From contig JACRCG010000073.1 in the NCBI GenBank assembly GCA_016219145.1, positions 1 through 11,022 on the forward strand: 11,022 nucleotides of DNA. The letters are read 5' to 3'. This DNA comes from Deltaproteobacteria bacterium. Lineage in GTDB: Bacteria; Desulfobacterota; Desulfuromonadia; Geobacterales; Pseudopelobacteraceae. Under the pieces are notes generated by a model. That model worked only from the letters and a program-made list of their open reading frames with translations, made no database searches and had not been told where the DNA came from. Position numbers and translations under genes: made by a program. Below, piece after piece: positions 1 through 5,918 of the stretch (position 1 is the stretch's first letter; each line of letters opens with the position of its first letter).

Positions 1-908
1 CAAAAAGTGCCGCAGGAACTCTCACGATCAAGGTGACTCCGGATAATATTGCCCCGGCTCTTACAATATCCAATCCGCCGCAGGATATGTTGACCAGTCT
101 GAGCAGCTTCGCAATAACCGGTACGGTCAGCGACCAGCAAAGCGCAGTCGCGCTGACCATGACTATAAACGGTATTCAGTATTACCCGACAGTCAGCAAC
201 GGAAGCTTCAGCCAACTCCTGAACCTGACTGCCGGACAGAGTTATGCAATTAATGCGATTGCCACCGACCAGTACGGGAATACGTCCACAGTGCATCGAA
301 ATCTGATCAGTTATGATCCCCAGGCGGCTCATCCGTCACTTCTGACAAGCAGCGCAAGCGTGCCAAAAGGATCCAGCACTGTAATCACACTGACTTTGGA
401 AAACGCAGCAGGGGTAGGGGTTTCCTCGCTGTCAACCGATATAGCTTATGATGCTGCTCTACTGGACGTGTCATCAGTTACAGCTGGTGAGGCTGCAACA
501 GCTGCCGGTAAGGATGTAAGTTTCTCAACGCCTTCTGCCGGAGTTCTGCGGATCGGTATACTCAGCTTCGGGAACTCTAATCTGATTGGCAATGGTGTCG
601 TTGCGAGGATTAATTTAGGCGTCAGGCTGACAGCACCGGATGGAAACGTTTTGCTGACAGCATCACCTGTCATGTCGGACGCTTCCGGAAACCTGGTTTT
701 TGCCAGCTCGACCGGCGGGGTGATACAGGTGTTCACAAAGCCGGGCGACTGTGACGGCAACGGCAGCGTTAACATCGCGGAGGTGCAGAGCGCGATCAGC
801 ATGTTCCTGGGGTTGAAACCTTCTGAAAGATGTGTTGACATTGATCGCAACGGACTGGTGAGCATTGCCGAGGTACAGAAGGCGATCAACAGTTTTTTGG
901 GGCCGTAG
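1..908 (+). CDS. Secreted Ig-like / cohesin-like / dockerin-like protein, C-terminal part (5' truncated)
   Basis: The reading frame is open from the left edge (first full codon at base 3) to the TAG at 906-908, so the gene begins outside the window; the GTG at 33 is probably internal. About 100 residues form a beta-rich Ig-like domain (VTPDNIAPALTI... to ...YGNTSTV), as in bacterial adhesins. The next 130 or so residues resemble a cohesin domain: LENAAGVGVSSLSTDIAYD, then ISFG-like strands and a VVARINLGV strand. The C-terminus has two EF-hand-like loops, DCDGNGSVNIAEV and DIDRNGLVSIAEV, each followed by a helix ending in FLG. This is a type I dockerin-like calcium-binding pair. The likely role is cell-surface or extracellular protein assembly, with the dockerin-like part folding on calcium. 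Domain calls are from recalled motifs; the exact partner or substrate cannot be told. Similar duplicated IAEVQ tails are common on exported Geobacter proteins, as I recall. Confidence 0.8.
   Translation, partial: KSAAGTLTIKVTPDNIAPALTISNPPQDMLTSLSSFAITGTVSDQQSAVALTMTINGIQYYPTVSNGSFSQLLNLTAGQSYAINAIATDQYGNTSTVHRNLISYDPQAAHPSLLTSSASVPKGSSTVITLTLENAAGVGVSSLSTDIAYDAALLDVSSVTAGEAATAAGKDVSFSTPSAGVLRIGILSFGNSNLIGNGVVARINLGVRLTAPDGNVLLTASPVMSDASGNLVFASSTGGVIQVFTKPGDCDGNGSVNIAEVQSAISMFLGLKPSERCVDIDRNGLVSIAEVQKAINSFLGP
744..902 (+). repeat. Duplicated dockerin-like EF-hand segment
   Basis: Two imperfect coding repeats encode D-x-D-x-N-G-x-V-x-I-A-E-V-Q followed by an amphipathic helix and FLG. The calcium-ligand positions (Asp, Asp, Asn, and the Glu at loop position 12) are kept in both. 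A cysteine sits just before each loop (GDCDGNG and RCVDID), which could form a disulfide after export. The repeat is internal to the cohesin-like gene and is protein-level duplication, not a mobile repeat. Confidence 0.75.
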
Positions 909-947
909 GAGTTTTTCTGGGAGAGTTTTTTTGATTGTGACGGTTAT

Positions 948-986
948 GCTGGATCCGGAATGGATGTGAATCATGCCGGATTCAGC
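948..986 (+). other. Hairpin in the 3' region of the first gene
   Basis: The arms at 948-958 (GCTGGATCCGG) and 976-986 (CCGGATTCAGC) pair over 11 positions with a single G-U wobble, around a 17-base loop. The wobble pairs only in plus-strand RNA, so the structure belongs to the transcript of the cohesin-like gene. No T run follows at once, so it is more likely a 3'-end stabilising stem than the terminator itself. Confidence 0.4.
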
Positions 987-1011
987 ACGACGAATTTTAT
1001 TTGCTATCAGT

Positions 1012-2388
1012 TTACGAAACTGAAACCGGCTGCTGCTCACCAGCCGGTTTCTTTTTTCTCCGGCGACGTTTTTTCTTCTCCCCGTCTGTTGTGGTTGCAG
1101 CAGGAACCGGAGCCGGCTTTACAGCTGTCGCAGCTGATGATCTGGCGGGACGGGCCGCCGGGCGGCGGCTGTTGTCGCTTCCACGGCCGGCTCCCGGTTT
1201 GCCATGTTTCAAATCCTGAACGCGTTTTGGCCTGGCGGTGCGGACGTAGTCCTGAACAAATAGTTCATCTTCGGCCCATTCGGTCGGAATCTTGCTTTTG
1301 ATGTATTCCTCAATGCCTTCCAGATACAGGGCTCCATCCTCATCAGCCAGCGAGATGGCCTTGCCTTCGGCTCCGGCCCTGGCGGTGCGGCCGATGCGGT
1401 GGACATAGTCCTCGCAATCCTGGGGCAGGTCGTAGTTGATTACGTGCGATACACCATCGATATGCAGGCCGCGCGATGCCACGTCGGTGGCGATCAGAAT
1501 CGGCAGAGAACCGTCCCTGAAGTCATCCAGAATTTTCATCCTTTTGCGCTGCTCAACGTCGCCGGAGATGATCCGGCAGGGGAAACCGTTGGCGTTCAGC
1601 AGGTTGTGCAGATGCTCACCTTCACGCTTGGTGTTGATGAAAATCATGGTGCGCTCCATGCCGTCACGTCGCAACAGACCGAGCAGAAGCGGAAATTTCT
1701 CCTTACGGGAAACGTGATACAGGGACTGTTCCACCCGTTCGGCGGTCATCTTTTCCGGTGTTACCGAGACCTTTTCCGGCGAGTTCATGAATTCGTAGGC
1801 CAGCTCCATTACGCGCTGATTGAGAGTGGCGGAGAACATCATGTTCTGGCGCTGTTCAAAGGGGGGCAGGCGGCGCAGGATGAAGCGCAGGTCGGCGATG
1901 AAGCCGAGATCGAACATCCGGTCGGCTTCATCGATCACCAGTACTTCGATCTCTTTCAGGCTGTAAACCTTCTGTTTGAGGTAATCTATCAGCCGTCCCG
2001 GTGTGCCGACTATCACATCGGCGCCATCCAGCAGGGCGTTTTTCTGCTTCATGTAATCAACGCCGCCGTAGATGGCCTGGATAACAAGACCGCTGTGCGC
2101 CCCCAGTTTCTGGGCGTCCGCTTCGATCTGGACGACCAGTTCACGGGTGGGGGCCAGGATCAGGGCTCTGGGACGCGCGCCCTTTGTTTTGTCGGCCATC
2201 AGTCTGGTGAAAAGTGTTATCAGGAAGGCGGCTGTCTTGCCGGTGCCGGTCTGGGCCTGTCCGGCTACGTCCCTGCCGGAGAGCGAGATCGGCAGTGTCT
2301 GCTCCTGGATGGGGGTGCAGTTGATAAATCCGCTTTCGGCAATGCCGCGCAGTACCTGTTCGGGGAGTTTCAATTCGTCAAATCGCAT
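1012..2388 (-). CDS. rhlB: DEAD-box ATP-dependent RNA helicase, RhlB/RhlE group
   Basis: This 458-residue protein unwinds RNA duplexes using ATP, in ribosome assembly or mRNA decay. All DEAD-box motifs are present: Q motif around 21-33 (FINCTPIQ, Q28), motif I AQTGTGKT (45-52), PTRELV (80-85), TPGR (129-132), DEAD (153-156), SAT (186-188), ATDVASRGLHI (300-310) and HRIGRTARAG (330-339). The wording NCTPIQ, GRDVAGQAQTGTGKT and DCEDYVHRIGRT is closer to Escherichia coli RhlB than to RhlE, by memory. The C-terminus is low-complexity and basic, with a run of ten Lys/Arg at 438-447, typical of RNA-binding tails. The ATG at 2386-2388 has AGAGG upstream at good distance. Transcribed away from the prenyl synthase operon. 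The family is certain; the choice of RhlB over RhlE is less so. Confidence 0.93.
   Translation of the reverse strand: MRFDELKLPEQVLRGIAESGFINCTPIQEQTLPISLSGRDVAGQAQTGTGKTAAFLITLFTRLMADKTKGARPRALILAPTRELVVQIEADAQKLGAHSGLVIQAIYGGVDYMKQKNALLDGADVIVGTPGRLIDYLKQKVYSLKEIEVLVIDEADRMFDLGFIADLRFILRRLPPFEQRQNMMFSATLNQRVMELAYEFMNSPEKVSVTPEKMTAERVEQSLYHVSRKEKFPLLLGLLRRDGMERTMIFINTKREGEHLHNLLNANGFPCRIISGDVEQRKRMKILDDFRDGSLPILIATDVASRGLHIDGVSHVINYDLPQDCEDYVHRIGRTARAGAEGKAISLADEDGALYLEGIEEYIKSKIPTEWAEDELFVQDYVRTARPKRVQDLKHGKPGAGRGSDNSRRPAARPARSSAATAVKPAPVPAATTTDGEKKKRRRRKKKPAGEQQPVSVS
1022..1057 (+). terminator. Rho-independent terminator of the cohesin-like gene
   Basis: A perfect 11-bp stem (GAAACCGGCTG at 1022-1032 with CAGCCGGTTTC at 1041-1051) encloses an 8-base loop and is followed by six T at 1052-1057. 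The polarity fits the plus strand, so it ends the gene stopping at 908. It lies inside the last codons of the convergent helicase gene (stop at 1012-1014), so those codons also encode this terminator. Read on the minus strand the stem has no good T run. Confidence 0.8.
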
Positions 2389-2431
2389 TATGTTTCCTCT
2401 TTGTTCTGATCGTGCTTCGATGATTCAACAC

Positions 2432-2458
2432 CATATACCGCGATGCCCGCTCTGGCAA
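2432..2458 (-). promoter_or_regulatory. Weak candidate promoter for the RNA helicase
   Basis: On the minus strand TTGCCA (plus 2453-2458) and TATATG (plus 2432-2437) are separated by 15 bases, which is short for sigma70. The position, about 45-70 bases upstream of the helicase start, is sensible. Support is by eye only. Confidence 0.25.
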
Positions 2459-2488
2459 TGGAAACATACGAAAACAGCCATAAATACT

Positions 2489-2518
2489 TTGACAAACAGG
2501 ATTTCATTCCTTTACTAT
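2489..2518 (+). promoter_or_regulatory. Sigma70-like promoter of the ispB-tlpA-ccdA unit
   Basis: TTGACA at 2489-2494 is a perfect -35 box. TACTAT at 2513-2518, 18 bases later, matches four of six -10 positions. Transcription would start near 2525, leaving a leader of about 25 bases that holds the AAGGA ribosome site (2534-2538) of the prenyl synthase gene. Confidence 0.6.
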
Positions 2519-2548
2519 GACGCGAATTTACGCAAGGATGCCAACATT

Positions 2549-3517
2549 ATGCAGGCTGCACTCAACATCATCGGCGAAGACCTGAAACTTGTCGAACTTC
2601 AGTTTCGCAAAGACCTTGAATCTGATGTTCCGCTGATCCGTAAGGTCGGGGAGTATGTACTCTCAAGCGGCGGAAAACGCGTGCGTCCGGCGCTGCTGCT
2701 GCTGGCGGCCCGCCTGTGCGGATATACCGGTGACAAGGCGGTCCCTCTGGCCAGCGTGGTCGAGTTTATCCATACCGCCACCCTGCTGCATGACGACGTT
2801 GTCGACAGCGCCACACTTCGGCGCGGCATAGCCTCTGCCAACACTTTGTGGGGGAATGAGGCCTCCGTGCTGGTTGGTGATTTCCTCTTTTCCAAATCTT
2901 TTTCTCTGATGGTCGGAGTCGGCAGTCTCGATATCCTGAGAGTTCTTTCGGGCGCCACCACCATCATCGCCGAAGGCGAGGTCCTGCAACTGCTCTGCAC
3001 CGGTGAAATGGATCTGACCGAAGAGCGTTACATCAGCGTGGTGCGTTCCAAAACAGCTATTTTGATGTCGGCGGCCTGCGAGGCGGGAGCAATCCTGGGC
3101 TGTGTAAATGCCGGTCAACAGCAGGCTCTGGCTGATTTTGGCATGGAACTGGGCATCGCCTTCCAGTTGATGGACGATACGCTCGACTACATCGCCACCG
3201 AAGAAGAATTCGGCAAATCTATCGGCCACGACCTTGAAGAGGGTAAAATTACCCTCCCTCTGATTCATACTCTGCGGCACTGCAGCGGGGCCGAGCGGAG
3301 TTTCATCGAAGCGGTGGTTGAAAAAGACGAGATGTCGCTGGAGGATTTTCAGCAGGTCTCCGCGCTGGTCAAATGCTACGGTGGCATTGAATACACGGTT
3401 AATGCCGCCCGCACCCAGATTGCCGCATGCAGGAGCCGGCTGGATATGTTTGAGGCCTCGCCGGTGCGTGAAGCAATGGTGGCCCTGGCTGATTACGTGG
3501 TTACTCGCAGCAGGTAA
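2549..3517 (+). CDS. ispB: Long-chain polyprenyl diphosphate synthase (octaprenyl type)
   Basis: This 322-residue trans-prenyltransferase extends farnesyl diphosphate with isopentenyl diphosphate to make the side chain of menaquinone or ubiquinone, in the cytoplasm. GGKRVRP is at 41-47. The first aspartate-rich motif DDVVD is at 82-86 within FIHTATLLHDDVVD, and the second, DDTLD, at 209-213 within FQLMDDTLDY. Both bind the magnesium-diphosphate complex. The residues before the first motif match Escherichia coli IspB as recalled, pointing to a long-chain product, though exact length cannot be read. The frame is open far upstream, but ATG 2549 is chosen because AAGGA lies 10 bases before it, the protein then has normal length, and the upstream frame is antisense to the helicase. 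It heads a unit with tlpA 31 bases downstream. Confidence 0.92.
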   Translation: MQAALNIIGEDLKLVELQFRKDLESDVPLIRKVGEYVLSSGGKRVRPALLLLAARLCGYTGDKAVPLASVVEFIHTATLLHDDVVDSATLRRGIASANTLWGNEASVLVGDFLFSKSFSLMVGVGSLDILRVLSGATTIIAEGEVLQLLCTGEMDLTEERYISVVRSKTAILMSAACEAGAILGCVNAGQQQALADFGMELGIAFQLMDDTLDYIATEEEFGKSIGHDLEEGKITLPLIHTLRHCSGAERSFIEAVVEKDEMSLEDFQQVSALVKCYGGIEYTVNAARTQIAACRSRLDMFEASPVREAMVALADYVVTRSR

Positions 3518-3548
3518 TTTTTGGATGGGCGAACCTGGAGGGTTCATG

Positions 3549-4070
3549 ATGCAGCGCATTTTATGTTTGTTTATGGCTGGTATGCTTCTGGCCATTTCGG
3601 CTTGCAGCAAGTCTGAACAGGCCAGGAGTCTGCCGGTTGCGGCAGAGAACAGCCCGGCGCCGGAGATTTCAGTCGTGTCAATTGCCGACGGCTCCGCCCT
3701 GAAACTTTCCGATCTGAAAGGGAAAGTGGTGCTGCTCAACTTCTGGGCTACCTGGTGTCCACCTTGCCGCGAAGAAATCCCTTCCATGATGAAGCTTCAA
3801 AAGGCCATGACCGGCAAGCCTTTTCAGATGGTTGCCGTTTCTGTGGATGAAGGTGGCAAGTCGGCTGTCGAGGCGTTCTTCAAACAGAGCGGTTTTTTAC
3901 TCCCGACCTATCTTGATCAGGGTGCCAAGTCGGCCAAAGCCTACGGTTTGACCGGAGTACCCGAATCCTTCATCATTAACAAGCAGGGCATTGTCGTCAA
4001 AAAGATTATCGGCGGCCTCGCCTGGGATTCTCCCGATGTTGCCTCATTCCTTGAAGGATTGATGAAATAG
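3549..4070 (+). CDS. TlpA/ResA-like thiol-disulfide oxidoreductase, lipoprotein
   Basis: This 173-residue protein has a thioredoxin fold and reduces disulfides outside the cytoplasmic membrane, classically the haem-binding cysteines of apocytochrome c. The N-terminus is a lipoprotein signal: basic MQR, a hydrophobic stretch, then lipobox ISAC with the lipidated Cys19. After a short linker the AhpC/TSA-Redoxin domain carries the redox motif WCPPC (69-73) in FWATWCPPC and the cis-proline P138 in GVPESF. Two ATGs are adjacent (3546, 3549); GGAGG at 3537-3541 is better spaced from 3549. The next gene, 9 bases downstream, is a CcdA-type transporter that would supply its electrons. Which client it reduces is inferred. 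Confidence 0.9.
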   Translation: MQRILCLFMAGMLLAISACSKSEQARSLPVAAENSPAPEISVVSIADGSALKLSDLKGKVVLLNFWATWCPPCREEIPSMMKLQKAMTGKPFQMVAVSVDEGGKSAVEAFFKQSGFLLPTYLDQGAKSAKAYGLTGVPESFIINKQGIVVKKIIGGLAWDSPDVASFLEGLMK

Positions 4071-4079
4071 GCCGCTGCC

Positions 4080-4811
4080 ATGCATAGCCAGGAAGTCACC
4101 TATATAGGGGCGTTCATAGCCGGACTGCTCTCTTTTCTGTCCCCCTGCGTACTTCCGTTGATTCCCTCATATATTACCTATATTACCGGCCTTTCCTTTA
4201 CAGATCTACAGGCTGAGCACCCCTCGCACATTATCCGCCAGAAGTCTATTCTGCACTCGCTGTCATTTATCTGCGGATTTACAATTGTGTTTGTCCTTCT
4301 GGGGGCCTCGGCAACTTATATCGGCACCTTCCTCCATCATAACACTGTCATAATCAGAAAGGTGGGCGGCGTGCTGCTGGTAGTGCTGGGCATCCATGTC
4401 ACCGGCCTGGTCCCGTTGAAATTTCTGCTGGGGGAAAAAAGGATTTCCATCGCTCATAAACCGGCCGGATATGCCGGAAGTCTTCTGGTGGGAATAGCTT
4501 TTGCGGCCGGCTGGACCCCCTGCATCGGCCCGATTCTGGCGGCCATACTGGCTGTTGCCGCTACCGAAGAGAGTGTCTATCAGGGGATTATGCTGCTGCT
4601 GCTCTACTCGCTGGGGCTTGGGGTGCCATTCTTCATCTCGGCCCTGGCCATGCATCAGTTTCTGGTGGCGTTCAACCGCTTTAAAAAATATATACGCCTG
4701 TTTGAAATTATCACCGGTATCTTTTTGATGGTAATCGGCGTCATGATCTATTCCAACTGGCTGTCGCGTCTTTCCGGATATGCGGGCAGCATTTTCAAGG
4801 TGTTTGAATGA
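4080..4811 (+). CDS. ccdA: CcdA-type cytochrome c biogenesis / thiol-reducing membrane protein
   Basis: This 243-residue integral membrane protein of the DsbD transmembrane family carries reducing equivalents from cytoplasmic thioredoxin across the membrane. The two redox cysteines are in the family motifs: C23 in FLSPCVLPLIPSYI, and C148 in GWTPCIGP. Six hydrophobic segments are visible, near residues 8-30, 60-82, 90-112, 132-158, 168-190 and 206-228. Size and topology match stand-alone CcdA rather than full DsbD. The partner is almost surely the TlpA-like lipoprotein just upstream. No strong Shine-Dalgarno is seen, so translation may be coupled to tlpA. Its last codons overlap the next start (ATGA at 4808-4811). 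Confidence 0.92.
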   Translation: MHSQEVTYIGAFIAGLLSFLSPCVLPLIPSYITYITGLSFTDLQAEHPSHIIRQKSILHSLSFICGFTIVFVLLGASATYIGTFLHHNTVIIRKVGGVLLVVLGIHVTGLVPLKFLLGEKRISIAHKPAGYAGSLLVGIAFAAGWTPCIGPILAAILAVAATEESVYQGIMLLLLYSLGLGVPFFISALAMHQFLVAFNRFKKYIRLFEIITGIFLMVIGVMIYSNWLSRLSGYAGSIFKVFE

Positions 4812-5242
4812 AGCCTCACCTCTCTCGCCATTCCATTCAACTGACAGTTTCGCAATTAGTAGTAACGGAAGCCTTTTATGGCGGAATTCTTGAGCTGCCC
4901 GTGCAGCGCTCGTTCACCTCTCAGGGAGCGCCTGACCACCTGATTGTGGATATGAACGGCATTGCAATCGTCTTTGTGGAAGATGCCGATGTTATCAGGG
5001 CGCATCCGGTGCTGGAGCCGCGTTTCAGCATGTTTCCACGTGGAATCGGGGTCACGCTGCATTTTGAGGTCGAAAAAATAGAGGAAATCAGAGACGCCAT
5101 CATGGAAGAAGGGCTGGAGATTCTTTATCCGCTTGAGATTAAACCCTACGGCGTCAAGGAGATGTGGTGCTTTGATCCGGATGGTTACCTGGTGGTACTG
5201 GATGAGATGGTGCAGGGAAGAAAACAGAACGGGCAAGCCTGA
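4808..5242 (+). CDS. Small VOC-fold (glyoxalase/dioxygenase-like) protein
   Basis: This 144-residue protein shows the paired beta-alpha-beta-beta-beta modules of the vicinal oxygen chelate superfamily. It opens with HSIQLTV and a helix ending FYGGILELP, and closes with FDPDGYLVVLDE, the usual VOC signature (DPDGY at 123-127). Possible metal ligands are Q11 or H8, H85 in TLHFEV, and E133. The substrate cannot be told; the superfamily covers glyoxalases, dioxygenases, fosfomycin resistance proteins and binding proteins. The start codon overlaps the ccdA stop (ATGA), so translation is probably coupled and the protein made together with CcdA. A link to thiol chemistry, such as glyoxalase-like use of a thiol adduct, is only a guess from this context. 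Confidence 0.82.
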   Translation: MKPHLSRHSIQLTVSQLVVTEAFYGGILELPVQRSFTSQGAPDHLIVDMNGIAIVFVEDADVIRAHPVLEPRFSMFPRGIGVTLHFEVEKIEEIRDAIMEEGLEILYPLEIKPYGVKEMWCFDPDGYLVVLDEMVQGRKQNGQA

Positions 5243-5251
5243 AATGCAATA

Positions 5252-5351
5252 GAACGCGGATGACGCGGATTGAGCGGATTTACACAGATATTGATCATTC
5301 TTTTGGGGTTTATCTGCGTTAATCCGTTAAAATCAGATTTTATCCGCGTTC
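5252..5351. repeat. Imperfect inverted repeat of GCGGAT units between convergent operons
   Basis: The outer arms are perfect: GAACGCGGAT at 5252-5261 and ATCCGCGTTC at 5342-5351. Inner arms at 5272-5290 and 5311-5329 pair at about 15 of 19 positions. The left arm is itself a run of short units (CGCGGATGA, CGCGGATTGA, GCGGATTTA), and the right arm carries the same units inverted. The element sits between the stops of two convergent genes and could fold into a long hairpin in RNA from either side, perhaps acting as a shared transcript end or mRNA shield. It contains no ORF and no terminal T run. It resembles dispersed repeats I recall from Geobacter-type genomes. Confidence 0.65.
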
Positions 5352-5397
5352 CATTGACTTTGATTTTTCCTGTTTGGAAACCTTGTTGTTATCAGGT

Positions 5398-5607
5398 TTA
5401 ATCATCCTTCCTGATCCGGACTACCTGGCTTACGCCGGACATGGCCTCGATCTCCTGGTCGTTCAAAGTACTTGTATCGCCGATTACCCCGATAATCGTT
5501 CGGTTGGCACCGGTTGACTGATGAATATCAAAGTCACGGGTGATCAGGTACTCCTTGATGGCGTCCAGAGCCTCTTCCTCGGCATGTTTCCTCATTATTA
5601 TCAGCAT
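5398..5607 (-). CDS. Free-standing DAHP-synthase-type ferredoxin-like (ACT-like) regulatory domain
   Basis: This 69-residue protein resembles the N-terminal domain of the Thermotoga/AroF-type 3-deoxy-7-phosphoheptulonate synthase. It begins MLIIMRKHAEEEALDAI, has the core NRTIIGVIGD, and ends in an EAMSGVSQVVRIRK strand. The order beta-alpha-beta-beta-alpha-beta fits a ferredoxin-like fold. In the full enzyme this domain binds tyrosine or phenylalanine for feedback control and is followed by the catalytic barrel; here the stop comes right at the domain boundary (IRKDD). The ATG shares one base with the chorismate mutase stop (TAATG), and AAGGAG lies 10 bases upstream, so the two are made together. 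Likely an amino-acid sensor or partner of DAHP synthase or chorismate mutase; no catalytic residues are present. Confidence 0.7.
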   Translation of the reverse strand: MLIIMRKHAEEEALDAIKEYLITRDFDIHQSTGANRTIIGVIGDTSTLNDQEIEAMSGVSQVVRIRKDD

Positions 5608-5903
5608 TACAGTTGTTCTCCTTCTTGAGGCTCTTCCTTATGTGACATGATCCGCTCAAGTCGGCGCGATTCGTCCACGACACGCTCGAACATTCTGACT
5701 ATGGCTTCATTGTCCAGCGGTCCGGGATTGTCTTCTTTCATCCGGTTGAAAATTCGCTTTTCGCGGGCCGGGTCAAAAACCGGCAGGTTCAGCTCCTTTT
5801 TGGCATGTCCGATCTCAAGAGCAAGCCGGGCGCGTTCGTTAAAGATGCGCAGCAGCACATCATCCAAGAGGTCGATCCTTTTGCGAATTTCGCTTATATC
5901 CAC
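5607..5903 (-). CDS. Monofunctional chorismate mutase, AroQ class
   Basis: This 98-residue all-helical enzyme converts chorismate to prephenate for phenylalanine and tyrosine. Active-site residues align with the Escherichia coli P-protein mutase domain: R7 (R11), R24 (R28), K35 (K39), D44 (D48), R47 (R51), S79 (S84) and E83 in place of Q88, a change common in other AroQ proteins. Length is that of a lone AroQ domain, with no prephenate dehydratase or DAHP synthase attached. The start is GTG (5901-5903) with GGGAG about 9 bases upstream. It follows nadB by 15 bases and its stop overlaps the start of the small ACT-like gene, so all three look co-transcribed. Confidence 0.9.
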   Translation of the reverse strand: MDISEIRKRIDLLDDVLLRIFNERARLALEIGHAKKELNLPVFDPAREKRIFNRMKEDNPGPLDNEAIVRMFERVVDESRRLERIMSHKEEPQEGEQL

Positions 5904-5918
5904 GTTGTTACGCTCCCG

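Noticed and set aside
1399..2409. 336-residue plus-strand ORF opposite the RNA helicase
   Set aside because: It is antisense to a gene with all DEAD-box motifs, has no ribosome site and no recognisable domain; long shadow frames are expected opposite GC-rich coding DNA.
2072..2548. N-terminal extension of the prenyl synthase to base 2072
   Set aside because: The extension is antisense to the helicase and crosses the promoter; ATG 2549 has a ribosome site and gives normal length.
3318..3548. TlpA frame extended upstream to base 3318
   Set aside because: The extra part overlaps the end of ispB in another frame, and the lipoprotein signal peptide sets the start at 3546 or 3549.
2663..3787. 374-residue minus-strand ORF opposite ispB and tlpA
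   Set aside because: It crosses two well-identified genes on the other strand and shows no motif.
5351..5397. Possible terminator hairpin after the small ACT-like gene (AAACCT/AGGTTT on the minus strand)
   Set aside because: The stem is only six weak pairs with a 10-base loop and is followed by A-rich, not T-rich, sequence on that strand.
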